A stretch of 64,000 nt of DNA from Sphagnum magellanicum (GCA_021904315.1 CM038917.1:3890041-3954040); one strand, 5' to 3'; counted from the first letter of the stretch, positions 12,601-25,680 are shown. Translations and numbers: made by a program. Notes: generated from the sequence alone by a model not told the origin.

Positions 12601-15600
12601 AATAAAATAGGTCTTGGAATGCTGTAGACTAGGTAGGACCAGGAAACATAAGGGCAGTTAGTTCCAAAAGGCTGTGTGCAGTAACCCTGAGAGTTTTGTA
12701 GATTTTGGAGGTAACAAGTGTTGTGTTCTGACCCATAGGTCTGGAACGGAATATTGGAGAAAAGAGCCCACGCATATGTGAGTATACTGTTGATGAGATT
12801 GTTCTGATCTGGTCAAGAATTTGTGTTGAATGTAAACAGGTCTGAACTGCTTGATGAGTGCTAGGTAGATGGATGCCATTTTTACTATTGTATGGTTGTT
12901 AGCACTGAACATGTCCTCTAACATGTTCCTGATCTCATCTGAAATGGAAGTCAAGGTGTGGTTATGATGTGGCCTGTGGAATTTGGAGAACTTCAATATG
13001 GAGAGCCTGCCTGTAGCCACATAACATACAGGATCCTGAAATTTTGTTTGTTCTTCTAACATGTGTCTTGAGGCTTATCTGCCCGAAACAGTTTGTTAGA
13101 TGTTCTCTCACAAAATTTTTATAATTCAAGGAAGTTCTGTGTTTGAATCCTATCATAGACAAGCTTTTGGTTGCCTGTTTATGAGTATCGGTGCAGTGTC
13201 ATGAGCTATAATTATTTTCCGTTTTGCTGTAGCATGTGTAATGATGAGGGATTAGAGTTACATGTGTTCAGATGCAAGTGTGGCCAAGAGGGTGTGGGAA
13301 GCAAAGACTTTTTTTGGTTTGTCATTTGTGAAATCTGGATCAAAGATAAGTGGGGTCTGAAGTTTTATTGAAGCTAGATATTTGTTGATCTTCATTTACA
13401 ATATCCTTTGCCTGATAGTAAAAAAAGTAGCTTAGTTTAGAATTGAAGTTCCAAAGGCATACCCATTCCTGGTTGCTGTGGAGAGCTGCTTTCTCTCCTT
13501 AGATATCTGCAGTGGGGTGAAAGCATGGATGTCAGAAACCTTCAAAAGGCACTAACTTCTCTAATCGTGTTGCAGAGGTCGATTTGATGTGTTTGAGGAT
13601 GACCCAGGTCTTGGAAGTCCCAAGGCGCATGGGTCACCAAGGGAGCATCGAAAATCAGAGGACAAAATGCAACCAAGACAAGAAAAAGAGGAGGGAGAAC
13701 ATCGGAAAGATGATGAGAGGGAACGCTACGAGGAGGGTTCCCGGGATTTCATTCGTCGCATAAGTAGCTTCTCTCATGTGTCAGATCGTGGGGTTCAATC
13801 ATACCGTGGACGAGAAGAAGTTAGGGATCGGGACAGGTAAAGCCTTTGTTCATATTATGTTGTGCCAGTATCTCTCTTTCTTATCCGCAGTTATACTGTC
13901 TATATTACTAGTGAAGTGAAAGCACATGAGCTGCAGAATCCTTAGAGCTAGCTCAATTGGAAAATGTTCTAATGATATGGATTACATGATCTATTGGTAT
14001 ATCAGTATCATATACAGTAGTAAAGAGTTTCAAATTCTAGATAGAGACCGAGAAAGTCCATAGTGGTGAAGAGATACAAACACAATACTGGTTTGTCCTG
14101 CATTGTATTGCTAAACCTTCAATATTCCATCTTTTTTGATGGCTGCTTTTACGCATTTGTCAGATTGTCCTCTGCTGCACTAGTTTTCTCACATCGTTAC
14201 ATTCCTTCTATGTGCTTATTGGCAGAGAAAGGGATCACCGGCACAGTGGACGAACTAGTGAAGAGTACTTGCGAACTCCACAGCGGGAGCGTTCTTTCAA
14301 TGGACCTTTGGCTTCTGTTGGTGATCGTGCTGTGATGGACCATCGACCTGCCAATGGGCATCAAGGGGGTTCAAGATCTACTTTGGGTTTGCTCCTTCTC
14401 TTGCATCATCTGAGTGTACACATCTGATTATTTTGTATGGAGTTGCTGTTGCCTTGGAACTTTGTTGTCTTCCATTGTCATTGTTTTCTCTTTTCTGTCT
14501 CAACGGATTGTGCCTCACTTTGCTCCTGCTGCCAATGCTCTTAAAGCTTAGTCAGTCCCTTCCTTTGAATACTGTGACAGGTACTAAAGAGATCACAGAA
14601 GAGAAGACAAAGGCATCTTCTCAGAAGGGTCCAGTGCTTCACAAAGGTCGCTTTTCTGTAACTTCAGATGATGTTGACTTGAAGGTGAGCATTTCTCTTG
14701 ACAACATGTGTTGTTGTGGTGATGTAACTCATTGTACATGGTGTGTAGAGTGTGTTGTGAGAGAATTGATTTGGTGACATGGGCTTCTTCACTGTTAGGG
14801 GGACTGCTTCCTTCTCAGATCTCCACACAGTAACAGCTGTAACTGGGAACTTATTTTGGGAATTGTTGCCTAACACTTGTATTTGTCCTAGGCTCTCCAA
14901 TTTGGATGATGCCTTGTGATGCCCAGGGGATCATAACGTTTAGGCAGATCACTGGGAATATATAACCAATAAGAGCTTTCAGGGTTGCTGTGATCCTAAC
15001 CATTGGGCTATTGGTTTGATGCTAAGCAGGTCATTATGGCTTGTTCTTGAAGAAAGATGGGTGCTTAAAACATTTAGCATGAACCACAAGCCCTGGATTC
15101 TCAATCCTGAACCCAAGCCCTATAGTTTTGGCACTGTTTCTCAATGATTCCTGTATCCCTGAGGTGTGGGGTACGAAATTTATATGCCTTGTTACAGTGA
15201 GTTCAACTCAAATGTATAGGCTTTTTATGGCCTTTGTACTGAGGGACTGTTGACATGCAATTGGGCTTCTCTAGGGCTTAACCCATGTCCATATCATGAA
15301 CACTTACGTAGAGTGCATTGACAAGCTTCTCTTCTGTAATTGGAGTTTACCAAAGAAAGGTGTCTGTTTGGAGTTTCTGCCTGTGGAATCTTCAAAGGTT
15401 TATCATTCCTAAGTGGGGAGCCCACTTTGTAAGCTGACTTTTTCCTCTTAAAGTTCATTTCAATGTCCTCCTTTCTTCTCTCTGATTTCTTTCATTCTTT
15501 ATTGTTTGTTGGGTTTTTTGTTTTCTTGCCTTTTTCTATTTCAATGTTAGTCTTTTTTTCTTGAGGACTTTTGTTATTATTTTTCTTGAGCTAGCCAGCA

Positions 15601-18600
15601 CCATGGCTGAGTTTGCCTGCTACTGCTGTTCTTGTGACAGACACTCAGTACCTGGGTTAATGTTTGACATTTACCTGCACCCATTGTTGGAAACAGATGA
15701 AGTGAGTGGGGATGTTATGATAGCTTGTCAATACTATACATTTTGCTGTTGAAAGTCCCTCAACATGCATATGACCCATGCTGTTGTTCAAACCACTCAT
15801 TAATTCTTCTGTTTTGTGGTCAGGTTTCTCTTTTCTCTAGGGTCAGGTTTCCATTAATGGTTTCTGTTTTTTTGGTGAGAACTGAAATATCCAGTTCCTT
15901 ACTACAGGTTCATCTTCAGTTTCTTCTCAGCTTGATGTAAGTTGTAGGTATCGAGAAATTCTCAATACTTATGAAGATATTCTCCTCTGCTTGGAACTCT
16001 GCCTATCTAGGACCCACTACAATTTAGTTTAAGGACCCCAATCTCACTGGTTGATTTTTTCACTGTGAAAAACTGATGCCAAGGTGAGTAAAAGTTTGGT
16101 TCTTGTGTTTAGTATTTGTGGATAAGGAAGGGAAGGAGTAAAATTGGAGTGAGGAAGAGATTCCAGTTCTGCTTTCCTGTACCTACCTTTGAGTTAAGTT
16201 CTTGCTTTCTAACTTCAATAGAGGTGATTTAGAGAATAAGTTAACCATGGGGAAACAAGACTGTAATCTGACTTAGTTATTCTACTGCACAGGAGTCAAG
16301 ACTGAAGTAAAAAGGACTGCAATGTGTAACATCATAAGACATAACCTTGAACATGAAGTGAGTGTGTCTGAACTCTAAGCAGAAATTTCCCAGTGCTTTT
16401 GGTTTGTTCTGGAGCTGCTTATGTGGCTGTTTATTCTGGGTTTATTGTGCCTCCTTAAAGCTCAAGAAGGAATGAACTCCAAGCAAAGATGCTGGGATGA
16501 ACTAAGTACTTGTTCAACAGCAGCTATTTTCAAGTTGCCAAGCTCTATCCCTTGAAAAGGAACCTCCTGTCAAACTGGCCTAGTCTTGGGATGTAGTGGT
16601 TAGTTTTTCTTTTTTCTTAACAACAATGTTAGTTGCCTCAATTGAGTTCCTCCTTTGTAATGACTAAGTGGGAATTTGTGTTCAAGATCAGATGTATTGA
16701 GCACCATGACACATGCCTCTTGTTCTGTGCATGAGATCTATGGCCACAATGCTATAAAATGCAAGTAACTGTCTGATTTTTGAACTGGTCGCATTAGAGT
16801 CTGCTCTTGACTGCATTGCCTTCATGCTCCAGGCTTGACTACTTCTGTGTTGAAGCTCTGTCTACACTCAGATCAGTCTCTGGAGACCAATATTTTTGTC
16901 TCTCTTGCTTCTTCTGGGATATTTTGATCAGCATGATTCTCTTTCTAGAGTCAAAGATGACGCACTGTGTACTTTGGTATCCCCTATGTACCCATGGGAG
17001 ATAGTTCCTCCTTTGCTTTTGCTTATGCTAAATTGGATCTATTGCCAATTTTGGAGAATGCCTGTGGTCCATTCCTAGTGTGATGATTTTCTGTTCATTT
17101 CTAGCTTGATGAAATGTATGGCATTTTTTTAGCTGTAAGAAACATGAGCATGAATGGTCTTGATGTGGCCTTCTTCTGAGCAGGATGGTGATGTCTGTAA
17201 TCAGTGTTATTTGGATGGAAAATTTCTTGCCAGGGCATGGTTAAGAGGAACCTACTGTTGTTGATCTTGGTGACAGTCAAATTCTTTTCAAGCTTTCCAT
17301 CATTGTACAGAATTCTGATACAGACATTCTTGTTGTAATGTGGTGTTTTATGGGCAAGCCACAATACCCTCTTTGACCTTGCAATAGATGATAGATGAAA
17401 GTCTTGTTGGTTCTTTGTGCAAACTCAGCTTGCACAAGCTTGGGTTGAGAAATAACATGTTTCTAGCTCCTTTACTCAGGTCCTAGAAAGATCGTGGAAG
17501 GATTCTGCATATCTGCTGCTTGAATCAAATCTGTAATTTCTTATTTGGGAATAATTTCCAGTTGGGAGAGGAACTTTTTAGGAGAGAGCCTAATTTCTGT
17601 TTCTTTCTTGTGCACGATGGTACGCACTGTGCAGAGTGTATCAATTCACAAGTCGGCCAGTGTGGGTGACTTGTCTTCTGTGCGAAGGCACCCTGTATGT
17701 CTTCTGGGCTGACCCTTCAAGGAACCATTTTTGTGCTTTTCACATGATAATAGTTTCTGGGTGAAATTTTTTTCTTTATAAATTCTTCTGGTCCTAATTC
17801 TGTTGCACAACCTGGGGATTTCAAGCTTTCAGCTACAATGTCCTTTTCTTCTTAGTATTTGGTCTTTTCAATTACCTTTTCTGGCTGGACATTGTATGTC
17901 ACAAACTTCACTTGGTTCATACAGGTCTTTCTGTTTCTTCCATTTGCCGACAATGCTCTTTCCATAAAATCTCCTCTGAGATCTATATTTTCTTTGTGAG
18001 CCTTCCATATTTTTGTGAAAGTACTGGTCTTTGGTACAATGTCCTCTCATGTAATCATGAAATGTGGCTCTTTTCAACTTGTCTCTTCGTGCCATTTGTG
18101 GTTTTTGAAGAAAATAATAACCTATATTTCTTTTAATGTTTTGATAAAATTGCAGCAAGCACCACCAGCTCCAGGGTCATTGTTTACACATAATTTCAAC
18201 TTAACAACGCCCATAGCAGCACTTGTCCCTCAGTTGCAACACATCTACCACTGTGGTCAGAAGCAGCAGGTGCATGAGCCTTTTACACACCTATTGTCCC
18301 ATTCTTGAAAGCCATAAGTTCAAGTTGAAGAGTGGAACCATTAAGGTGTGTGTCTTGACTTGGAAAGGTGTGATTTTGATTTGCAGGAAGCTCTGACTCA
18401 TCTTCTAAACAGTCTTAGTCCAAGCGACACTACTAGTTGTAAGCAGCTCAATATGCTTTCTCTTTTACATATCACATGGAGACTTGTTTAGCAATCAAAA
18501 TGGTTCAATTTGAGGACTTTAGTGGGCCTAACTTTTGGATAATAATGAACTGTGCATGCAGTTCACTCATTTCATTCGAACTCAAGATACTCAAGGAATT

Positions 18601-19781
18601 CAAGTCTTGGTTCTTCTGGTGATTTTTTAGTACGTACACTATCTGATACTGATCACAGTTCACATCCTCAAAAGTACTTGAAGTCCTTCTCTTGCAGCAT
18701 GGTTTGGAATTCACAGGTCAGGTCTCATACTTGAACATATTTTTATCTGGTTGACTTCACAGATGGATGTTTCAGACAGGGAGAGAGATCTTCTTCATCA
18801 AGTCTCTGAACTGCAAGCTAGGTGAGATCCATTCCTTCGAAACTTGCAGTTCATGAATCTGATATCATGGTTGCAGTTGAAGGTCCATGAATTAGTGAGA
18901 GTTTGTTACCTTCAATTTTTAGTTGTCAATGATGTGATTCTCCTGCCTCTGGAAAGGAGTTCAGCACTTGGGTTTATGGGATTTTGGTCTATTTCCAGAA
19001 CTGCTTACAAAAAATTGATATGACTATTCTTAGAAGTGATGTATTGGCCTGTGTGACATCAAATTTTGTATGGCAGGGTGACAACCCTACTGGATGAGCT
19101 GCAAAATGCCAAATTGAAAAGTGTTGGGGTACAGTTTTCAAAATTCTTAACTTTAATTGTCCTATTCTGAGATTGACTTTTTTTCCACACTGGAAGTATG
19201 GAAATACTATATCTACTGCTGCAAAAGTTTGATATGTTGTAGACATTTCACTGCAAGTCTCTGTGCCACCTACAACCTTGATTAGCACATCGTTGAAACT
19301 AAAAGAAGTCAAGCAAAAGCCAGCAATGGAACACTGCAGAACCCAAGTTGGGTGAAAATTTCATGCAGTATGATCACAATTAGCACCTGAAATTCATGTA
19401 GTTGGATGGTGGTGACAGTTAGCCACATCTCCTCAAACTGCAAGAGAGTTTGAGTTGGTCTTGTTGGGGTCCTTCCAAGATGACTCTAGAATGCTTTCTC
19501 TGGTCAATTAACCATCAGCTATCGAATCTTCAGCTAGATCAGTTCATATCTGCACCCAACATATCTCAAAAAGTTGGAAATTTCCAAAAACTTAATCCAA
19601 ATGCGTGACTTAGTCATTTGAGGTTGTTGAACCTCATTGAAACTGTCTTTTTTCCTTGTTGACTTGATTGTTGGTTTTTCCATGTCTACCCTTACAGCTT
19701 GAACGGCAGCTGAATGCCATTTACAACAGAGAGGAAGAAGAGAGGATACGAATGGAGGTGGTGGCCAAGGAAGAGAGATAA
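6638..19781 (+). CDS. STE20/SPS1-type Ser/Thr protein kinase (21 exons)
   Basis: Plant STE20-group kinase, the family that includes Arabidopsis BLUS1; expected to phosphorylate Ser/Thr in cytosolic signalling. Exons I read: 6638-6829, 7873-8127, 8457-8581, 8929-8973, 9405-9486, 9806-9874, 10324-10494, 10832-10897, 11169-11237, 11390-11623, 12297-12340, 13576-13836, 14226-14386, 14581-14684, 17635-17694, 18156-18269, 18387-18438, 18562-18716, 18763-18821, 19077-19128, 19698-19781. They sum to 2454 nt (817 residues) in one frame, all GT-AG. Kinase domain about 24-286: glycine loop GQGASAIV (31-38), Lys53, HRDVK (145-149), DFG (165-167), GTPCW then MAPE (187-195, split by an intron). A GVSSWNF motif near 341-347 is typical of the family. 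The tail has three RFxV motifs (419, 453, 615), a basic Arg-rich insert between the last two, and a coiled coil from about 754 to the end. The start follows close upstream stops and gives a normal N-terminus; a second ATG follows at once. Least certain: the 44-nt exon 12297-12340 (chosen because it repairs the frame) and the weak donor at 14387 (14369 also keeps frame). The exact orthologue is not determinable. Confidence 0.92.
7020..7725. repeat. four-copy minisatellite of about 185 bp in kinase intron 1
   Basis: Copies begin near 7021, 7201, 7399 and 7582. Shared landmarks in each are a tctggatct-like start, ggGTCAttg.., GAATGCTG, gatttcag, CATGAAGCTTGAGATA, and GGATACA(A/G)GAATGT near the end. 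Copies differ by scattered substitutions and small indels; the fourth is shorter. No open frame runs through them, so this is a non-coding tandem expansion. Confidence 0.85.
10596..10723. repeat. 36-bp minisatellite in kinase intron 7
   Basis: Starts of CTATTTGTGAGATCAAGG fall at 10596, 10632, 10668 and 10704, exactly 36 bp apart, the last copy partial. Since 36 is a multiple of 3, the - strand shows a repeated 12-residue peptide frame, which I regard as a shadow. Confidence 0.9.
14685..17634 (+). other. large kinase intron (2.95 kb)
   Basis: This lies between the exon ending DVDLK and the exon starting SVSIHK. Both flanking exons are in phase 0 and have good splice sites, so no exon is required inside. 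Short open frames occur, but none shows a protein family or a paired acceptor/donor that would be missed. No nested gene seen. Confidence 0.6.
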
Positions 19782-20870
19782 TGCTTTTCTCCTCTGGGGT
19801 CTCAAAAGAGGTATTGTCAATCCCCCTTCTATTAGCTGACACAGAAGATAAGGAAAAGTTGAGAATAAACTGAAGCACATGGAGACTGCACTTGCAAGGT
19901 GACAAACTGTTGGGATGCAGCAAGAAGAGATCATTGATGAACTGCCTATGTTTTTCGGTGGTGAGCAGGCAGGCTACAGGATGGTGACGTAACTCCAGTG
20001 CTGTGAGTTACCTTGATAGAACTAATCCTTTGAGCTTTCCAGTTTTTCCCTGGAAAACTCTTTAAACAAGTATCAACCTGTGGGTATTTGTACTGTTACC
20101 TTGTATAGTAGCCTTGAAGAATTGGGAGATGACAGTGCAGAGACTAGGTCCTTCATGGTCTCCCACTGGTAGCAACACTTGATAATTAACCATGTCCTTT
20201 GTGTTCAGAGTCTAAAGAGAATATATGAAAGAATACACAATGGAAGTAACCTTCATTCTTGTTGGCACAGCCTCTGCAACCAGGTTGTATGGAGCTCTAG
20301 GGATGTGAGAGAGACAGAGAAATGAGTGTATGCTCATTGATTGGGGATGTCATTGCCTTATGGCCTTAGACTTAGAGGGAGTTGAAAAAAGAGAGATTGG
20401 TCTACAACTTGTGGATTGGGAGAGGATCCTGCAGATGTAGAATCCTTGTAGAAAAGCACCCTGCAGACGTGTACTAAGTCATCACCTGCATTGGCTCTAA
20501 TACATGATTCCGGCTGCAGAGTTCCCTCTGTTATAACAGCTCCCTCACAAAAGCTTGAGGTATGCAAATGCACTTGAAAGTGGCTCTGGAGGTGATATTA
20601 CTTCAAGTTTAACCCAGAAGAGAGGTATTTATGTTTGCAGCTTCATTACAACGACCAGGATCTGGTGAGGCAGACTTTTACAAGTTCTTTGATCTGTGAT
20701 GTGAGTTCTTCGAGGAGGCTTTCAGTTCCTATCTATTTCTTTGTAGCAAGTAGAATTGAAACTTTACTACCCTTTGTATTTTGCTAGAATCAAAATAGTG
20801 AGGGTGGTGAGTGGATCACTATGCATCTTAATGGTTTCATTGCTTGGTTGCATGCTGCATTGATTTGCAC
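19782..20870 (+). other. 3' flank of the kinase gene
   Basis: Sequence after the TAA keeps the composition of the gene for about 1 kb and probably includes the 3' UTR. An AATAAA lies at 19864-19869, about 80 nt after the stop, and is a possible poly(A) signal. No further coding exon is supported. Confidence 0.4.
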
Positions 20871-21840
20871 TAGGTGGTAGTCTTGCTAGACTTGTACAAG
20901 TAGAAAAGGCTTCTCAATAGTGTGACAAGAGAAGTGTCTAGAGCTTCAATGCTTAGTTGTTGTTTCAGCTTTGTCCATGAGGTGTGTTGGGGTTTTTGCC
21001 AGTCGAAGCTCCAAGTTGAAGAAGTGGTGTTCCCCAAGTCAAAAAATATGAACACATTAGGGGTAGTTTAGTTGCATTATTTGGATTTAGAAATGACGTT
21101 CCCTCTACATTTTGACTTCATGAAGGAATGATATACCACTGACCCAACAAGGTGGTGCTTGTTGAGGTCTACATTTAGGCACACTGTTGGATTAGATCAA
21201 ACTAAAGTCATAGGTCCTCATTTATAAGATGCCAAGAAAGCACAAATTCTACAGTAGTCTTGGCCTTGCAACCTTAAGAGTGTGGTCATTGTAAGAATAT
21301 GTGGTTGCCTATTTCTATGTTGTTCTTGTGGGCTTGAAAACTAACAGGATCAAAGAATTCTCAACACGGACAAGAGTTGGAGAACAAATTATGTACCCCA
21401 AAGAAAAAGCTTAAATGGAAATTCAATTGTACACAAGAAGGTGATTTAAAACAATGTCACGAAACATAATTCCATGTGTAATATGAAATGCTTAAGAACT
21501 CGAAACAAATAGGACATTGTTATAGCGTAAGGCTTTATGGAATGATCTAAAGGTAAAGATGATTATTTTCATACAAATTTGTTTTAGAATTTAACTCAAA
21601 AGAAGTTTGTATTAGAAGCTTCATTTGTGGCTCATTGTTTATGGAGCAATTTTAGGCATTTGTTGCAATGCATATTATGGATGAATAGTGAATGACAATG
21701 AATGATAATGAATGAATTTGAGCAATCAACAATAAATAAAATGTAACTAGTGTGAACCTTGTGCATAATGCACAGGTGTGTTATTTCAACAATGTTTGGT
21801 TGATGTTTTTGGTTTTTTAAAAAAATTTTTCTTTTCAAAT
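20871..21840. other. intergenic DNA, nothing recognised
   Basis: GC falls through this stretch. All open frames are short and without family resemblance. AATGAATGATAATGAATG-like simple text near 21690-21740. Confidence 0.5.
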
Positions 21841-22077
21841 AACTGTCCGTGGTCCGAGCGTCCTTTTCGGGAGACGGGCTGATTGCCTCCTTGTCTGGTC
21901 CGGTCTAGGGTAGGTACCTAGGACGATCCCGTGGCTTCAGCAGGTTCTGTGACCTAGACTAGTAAATACTTATTACCTACTTTACAAATAACGGCGTGAT
22001 GAAATCACTGTTCGTCCAAAGTCACTTGGGTAAGAACCGTCAGTTGGGTATAGCCTTGTCACAGACATACTTGTTGA

Positions 22078-22078
<1 letters not shown>
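21841..22078. other. GC-richer block of unknown origin
   Basis: About 240 bp much richer in G and C than its surroundings (for example GTCCGAGCGTCC and GGAGACGGGCTG), ending directly at a (TA)n run. No open frame, tRNA box pair or rRNA match that I can recognise. A 3' end of a non-LTR element with a microsatellite tail is possible, but that is inference. Confidence 0.4.

Positions 22079-22079
<1 letters not shown>

Positions 22080-22118
<39 letters not shown>
22080..22118. repeat. (TA)n microsatellite
   Basis: About 19 TA units directly after the GC-richer block. Confidence 0.9.
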
Positions 22119-22120
<2 letters not shown>

Positions 22121-23078
22121 TCTTAGGATATATTTTATGGTCTATGTTGGGGTAGATTTTTGAATGTCGTTCGTGATAGTTGTAAGTGTTTGATGAAACC
22201 TTGTTATGAGTACATGGAACTCGTTCAGATTGCCATGATGTCATGGGGTTTATTGATGATGAAACGTATTTCAAGTTTATTTCATTTAAATAAAGCAAGT
22301 TGCACGACTACTTGACAACAGCCCCATTGGACTTCTATTTGCAGATATTTTCAAAGGTCCTACTACCTTAGAGAACTTTCCTTATTCTACTTTCATTGTG
22401 TCCTAGAATGATAAGAAAATAAGTTATGCACAAATGCTTACTCCTGCTGGCTTTATGTAGGCTTATGGCTCTTTGATTTCAGCATTTATCTAGCTGCTAG
22501 CCTGGTAGTAGCAAAAACCAATCATGTCTTCATTTAATTACTGTAATCTAGTATCAGATCTCTTCCAAATCTGACACAGTTTTTTTCAATGTTGTGCAGT
22601 TATTTGAATTTAGAAAGAACCATTGGTTTCGGTGGTTAAATTATTTCAGAATGAGAGAACCCTTGGTTCTGGTTCTTTGAGCAAAAATCAAAATCAAAGA
22701 ACCAGTCATTTCACAAACCTCAAATAACCAGTAGTTTTCATGAAGGAACTGGCAATGCACTGACATTAATTCGATTTCATAAAAAAAAATTGAGAACTGT
22801 GGTTATATACCAGTACTGGGTCTGCAATGTTTTTTTGAGAATCATGGTTACGAATCCTAAGAACTCCCCTGATAACTATTGAGGGTCTGTTGTTGGTTTT
22901 AATAGCTGCCCAACACTGGGTTTTTTCATGGAGATTGTCTATTCTTTAATTTATTTGTTCTCTCATATGGTGAATGATCTTTAGCTATGATCTGCTCAGC
23001 TATCAGTTGATCTGAGCCTTATGTTGGATGCAAGAAGGGATAGGTTATTTTCATGCACTAACAATCTCTCCTAGTAGC
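22119..23078. other. intergenic DNA, nothing recognised
   Basis: Scattered short inverted words based on GAACCA/TGGTTC between 22610 and 22860, but no clear element ends and no gene. Confidence 0.45.
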
Positions 23079-23079
23079 C

Positions 23080-23211
23080 TTTGATGGACTGCTGTGAATT
23101 CATTCTTCATTTCAATTATCTGGTTTAGTAAAAACTTGTACTGCATTTGATGGACCACTATGAATTCATTCTTCATTTGAATTATTTGGTTTAGTAAAGA
23201 CTTGTACTGAT
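23080..23211. repeat. 66-bp tandem duplication
   Basis: Two adjacent copies, starting TTGATGGAC at 23081 and 23147, differ at only a few positions over their length (shared GAATTCATTCTTCATTT and GGTTTAGTAAA). Non-coding. Confidence 0.85.
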
Positions 23212-25319
23212 TTTCATAGTATAATCAGAGGGCACCTTACCCAATGCAATTTTTCCTCTGCTGTTTGTGAGGCATTTCAAAAAATAAAATGCTCTCCCAT
23301 GATACCCATCATGGAAACAAAATTGACATAGATCTTTATGCTTGGTAAAGCCCAAATTGAGCCTGTGCTCTGCTCTGCCTTACATGGATCCTCATTCTGG
23401 CAATGCACATGGCCTTCAGCTTTACCCTACACATTATCTGTTTGTATGAACTGGATTGGGGTATTAAGAAGCTTGCATTTGGGCAAGGTCCTCTATGGGC
23501 TTCAATTCCCTAGCGGATGATTTCTACAAAGCTTCTTTCATTCTCTATCAATGTTCCCCTCCCTGATTGTTTGGTGAATTCACACCTGGTATATAGACTG
23601 GTATAAGACTAGTATGTCTTGGTGAATACATGGACATCAGGTATAAGATCTTATTCTGATAAGGCTTGATTTAATGAACAATACGAGCTGCAGTGAAGGC
23701 AAATCCAAAACTGGAGGTGAAACTCCCCTGAGGATCAATTTAGGAGAAAATTAGTTTGGTTCCCTGATTTTCTTTCCTGTCTACTGTTGAATGCTCTTCT
23801 CATTTGGTCCCCAGTTTTGATGAAACTGTAGTCCAGTACAGCCAGTTTGTAGCTACTTTACAGGTAACTCTAATGAAAACATCTTATTGGAAAAACTAGA
23901 GAATGCAAGGATCATCATTATGTATTGTACAATCTGTAATCTTCATGGGTCAGTCAGATATTCACATACAACTTACATGCAATGCAATTATAGCATAGTA
24001 CTTTTCATTGATGTTTCTTAAAAATGATTTGCTTGCTTTTGGGCCCAATGGATATTAAAAACCTAATCCTGACCCCATAACCTCGAGAGAGGTCTGTGTT
24101 TGGGCCAACTTGTCAGGCTGGTTGGCATGGCACACCTTCATCAATATTGGTGAGATTAAAAAATGTCCTGAAAATTCATGATCGGGAAGTTTCCATGTGA
24201 TCTCATTTTGCTTCGCCCCATACTTGTCACACTCCTTTTCCTACACACACTTCCAGTCCAGTGAGAAGATGTGGGAATGCATGGTGGATTTTGACGGCAA
24301 CCATGTCAGCATCATGTACATAGGTCATAAGTGTGTTTGAACCAGGAGACTTGAATTGAAGATTCTGAACAAAAGTTCAAAGTACATGCAAAGAAAATTC
24401 ATACACTAGCACACTGCCATCTCTTCCCATGTGTTTGGAAATCCAGTGCTTTACAAACTTTCTTTCTCGTTAATCTATAGAGCACTTTGTTCTTTGAAAA
24501 CTTCTTAATGGTTTTCAGAGGGTTTCCCCAAAGTGACTGCAGCAATATTGTACACTCTGTCAGTGTTTTTTCTTTGGTTGACTGCATGCATTTTGGTGAC
24601 CAAAAAGAAAAGCCAGTTCGAAATCAGACAAAGGCTTTTCTTGGAAAAAATGGCCCAAAGTTGTCAGATTTTGAGGATTCTTTTTTTGAAGTTGCCAGAT
24701 TTAGATGATAGGTTTCAGCGAGTTTCCTAATTTCTTTCTTTCATCTCTTACCTGTAGCCAAATTTGACTAAGTGCAGCTAACTCCTCATGTTGCAAAAGC
24801 CCACTCTCTCACTTGCAAGCAATATAGGATTTTAGATCCAGCCATATACTAGATTCCGTACATTATCCCAATTTCGTCCAAAGACAAGAAAAAGATTGCA
24901 AAAATCACATTAGGTCTCAGAAATAACGTGGTAATCTTCCTGATTCCAAATTGTTCTATTTGGAATCTATTCCAGACAGCCTTTCTTTTGGTGCCAAGTT
25001 TCGCACAAGTACGATAAATAAAATCTTTCTATCAACTATTCCCTACTTTTGAGGAAAAAATTCACCAAAATGTGAAAAAAATTGATCATTTTCCATCACA
25101 TTTCTACTCAGAGTTAGGTTTGGTAGCATTTTTTCAAACAGTTTTTTTTGCAGTTTGCATAGATTCTAAGAACTTGTCACCATTTAGTTCTAAATCCCTC
25201 TTGGAATGCACGCTACTGAAACGTAATCAGAAAATCAAAGAAAAAACACTGATTCTCATACATATGTATGTTTTTCCCCCTTTTTTAACAATGAATTCAT
25301 TTTAGAAAGAATTCAACAC
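23212..25319. other. intergenic DNA, nothing recognised
   Basis: No gene, RNA or bounded element seen. Overlapping short frames near 24490-24730 differ in phase and have no family resemblance. Confidence 0.45.
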
Positions 25320-25680
25320 AGTAGCAACCAGCGTTGGTCTGGTATCCAGGGTTAGAGACTGATATCAATATTAGTATGAACAGTGGTATCAAATACGTAT
25401 GACCTATGTCTGGTACCAGCCTGGTAGGGATTTGAGGCAATACCAATCTCATGTCAGTCTTATATCAGTCTATATATAAGGCATATACCTGCCATATACC
25501 AGCCCAAAATCAGTATTGCGCCTAATACCAGTACCAGGCTGGTTTGAAAACACTTGAAAGATAGCAAATATCAGTATGAGACTGGTACCAATTTTTAAAA
25601 AAAGTGCCAGTAGCAGTATCGGCTGGTATCAAAAGAAGTTGAGACCAGACCAACACTGGTAGCAACCTAGGCAGCCTTCC
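25320..25680. repeat. region dense in CTGGTATCAG/CTGGTACCAG-type words
   Basis: Short near-palindromic words built on GGTA(C/T)CAG recur every 20-40 bp in both orientations. No unit boundary or coding frame is evident. It may be a degenerate short-period satellite or subterminal transposon sequence. Confidence 0.45.

Noticed and set aside
12739..12777. 39-nt candidate kinase exon with a CCATAG acceptor and GTGAGT donor
   Set aside because: Splice borders are attractive, but its length is a multiple of 3 and does not repair the frame between 11623 and 13576; the 44-nt segment does. It could still be an in-frame cassette exon.
22059..22298. ORF with Tyr-Ile repeats
   Set aside because: Translation of the (TA)n microsatellite.
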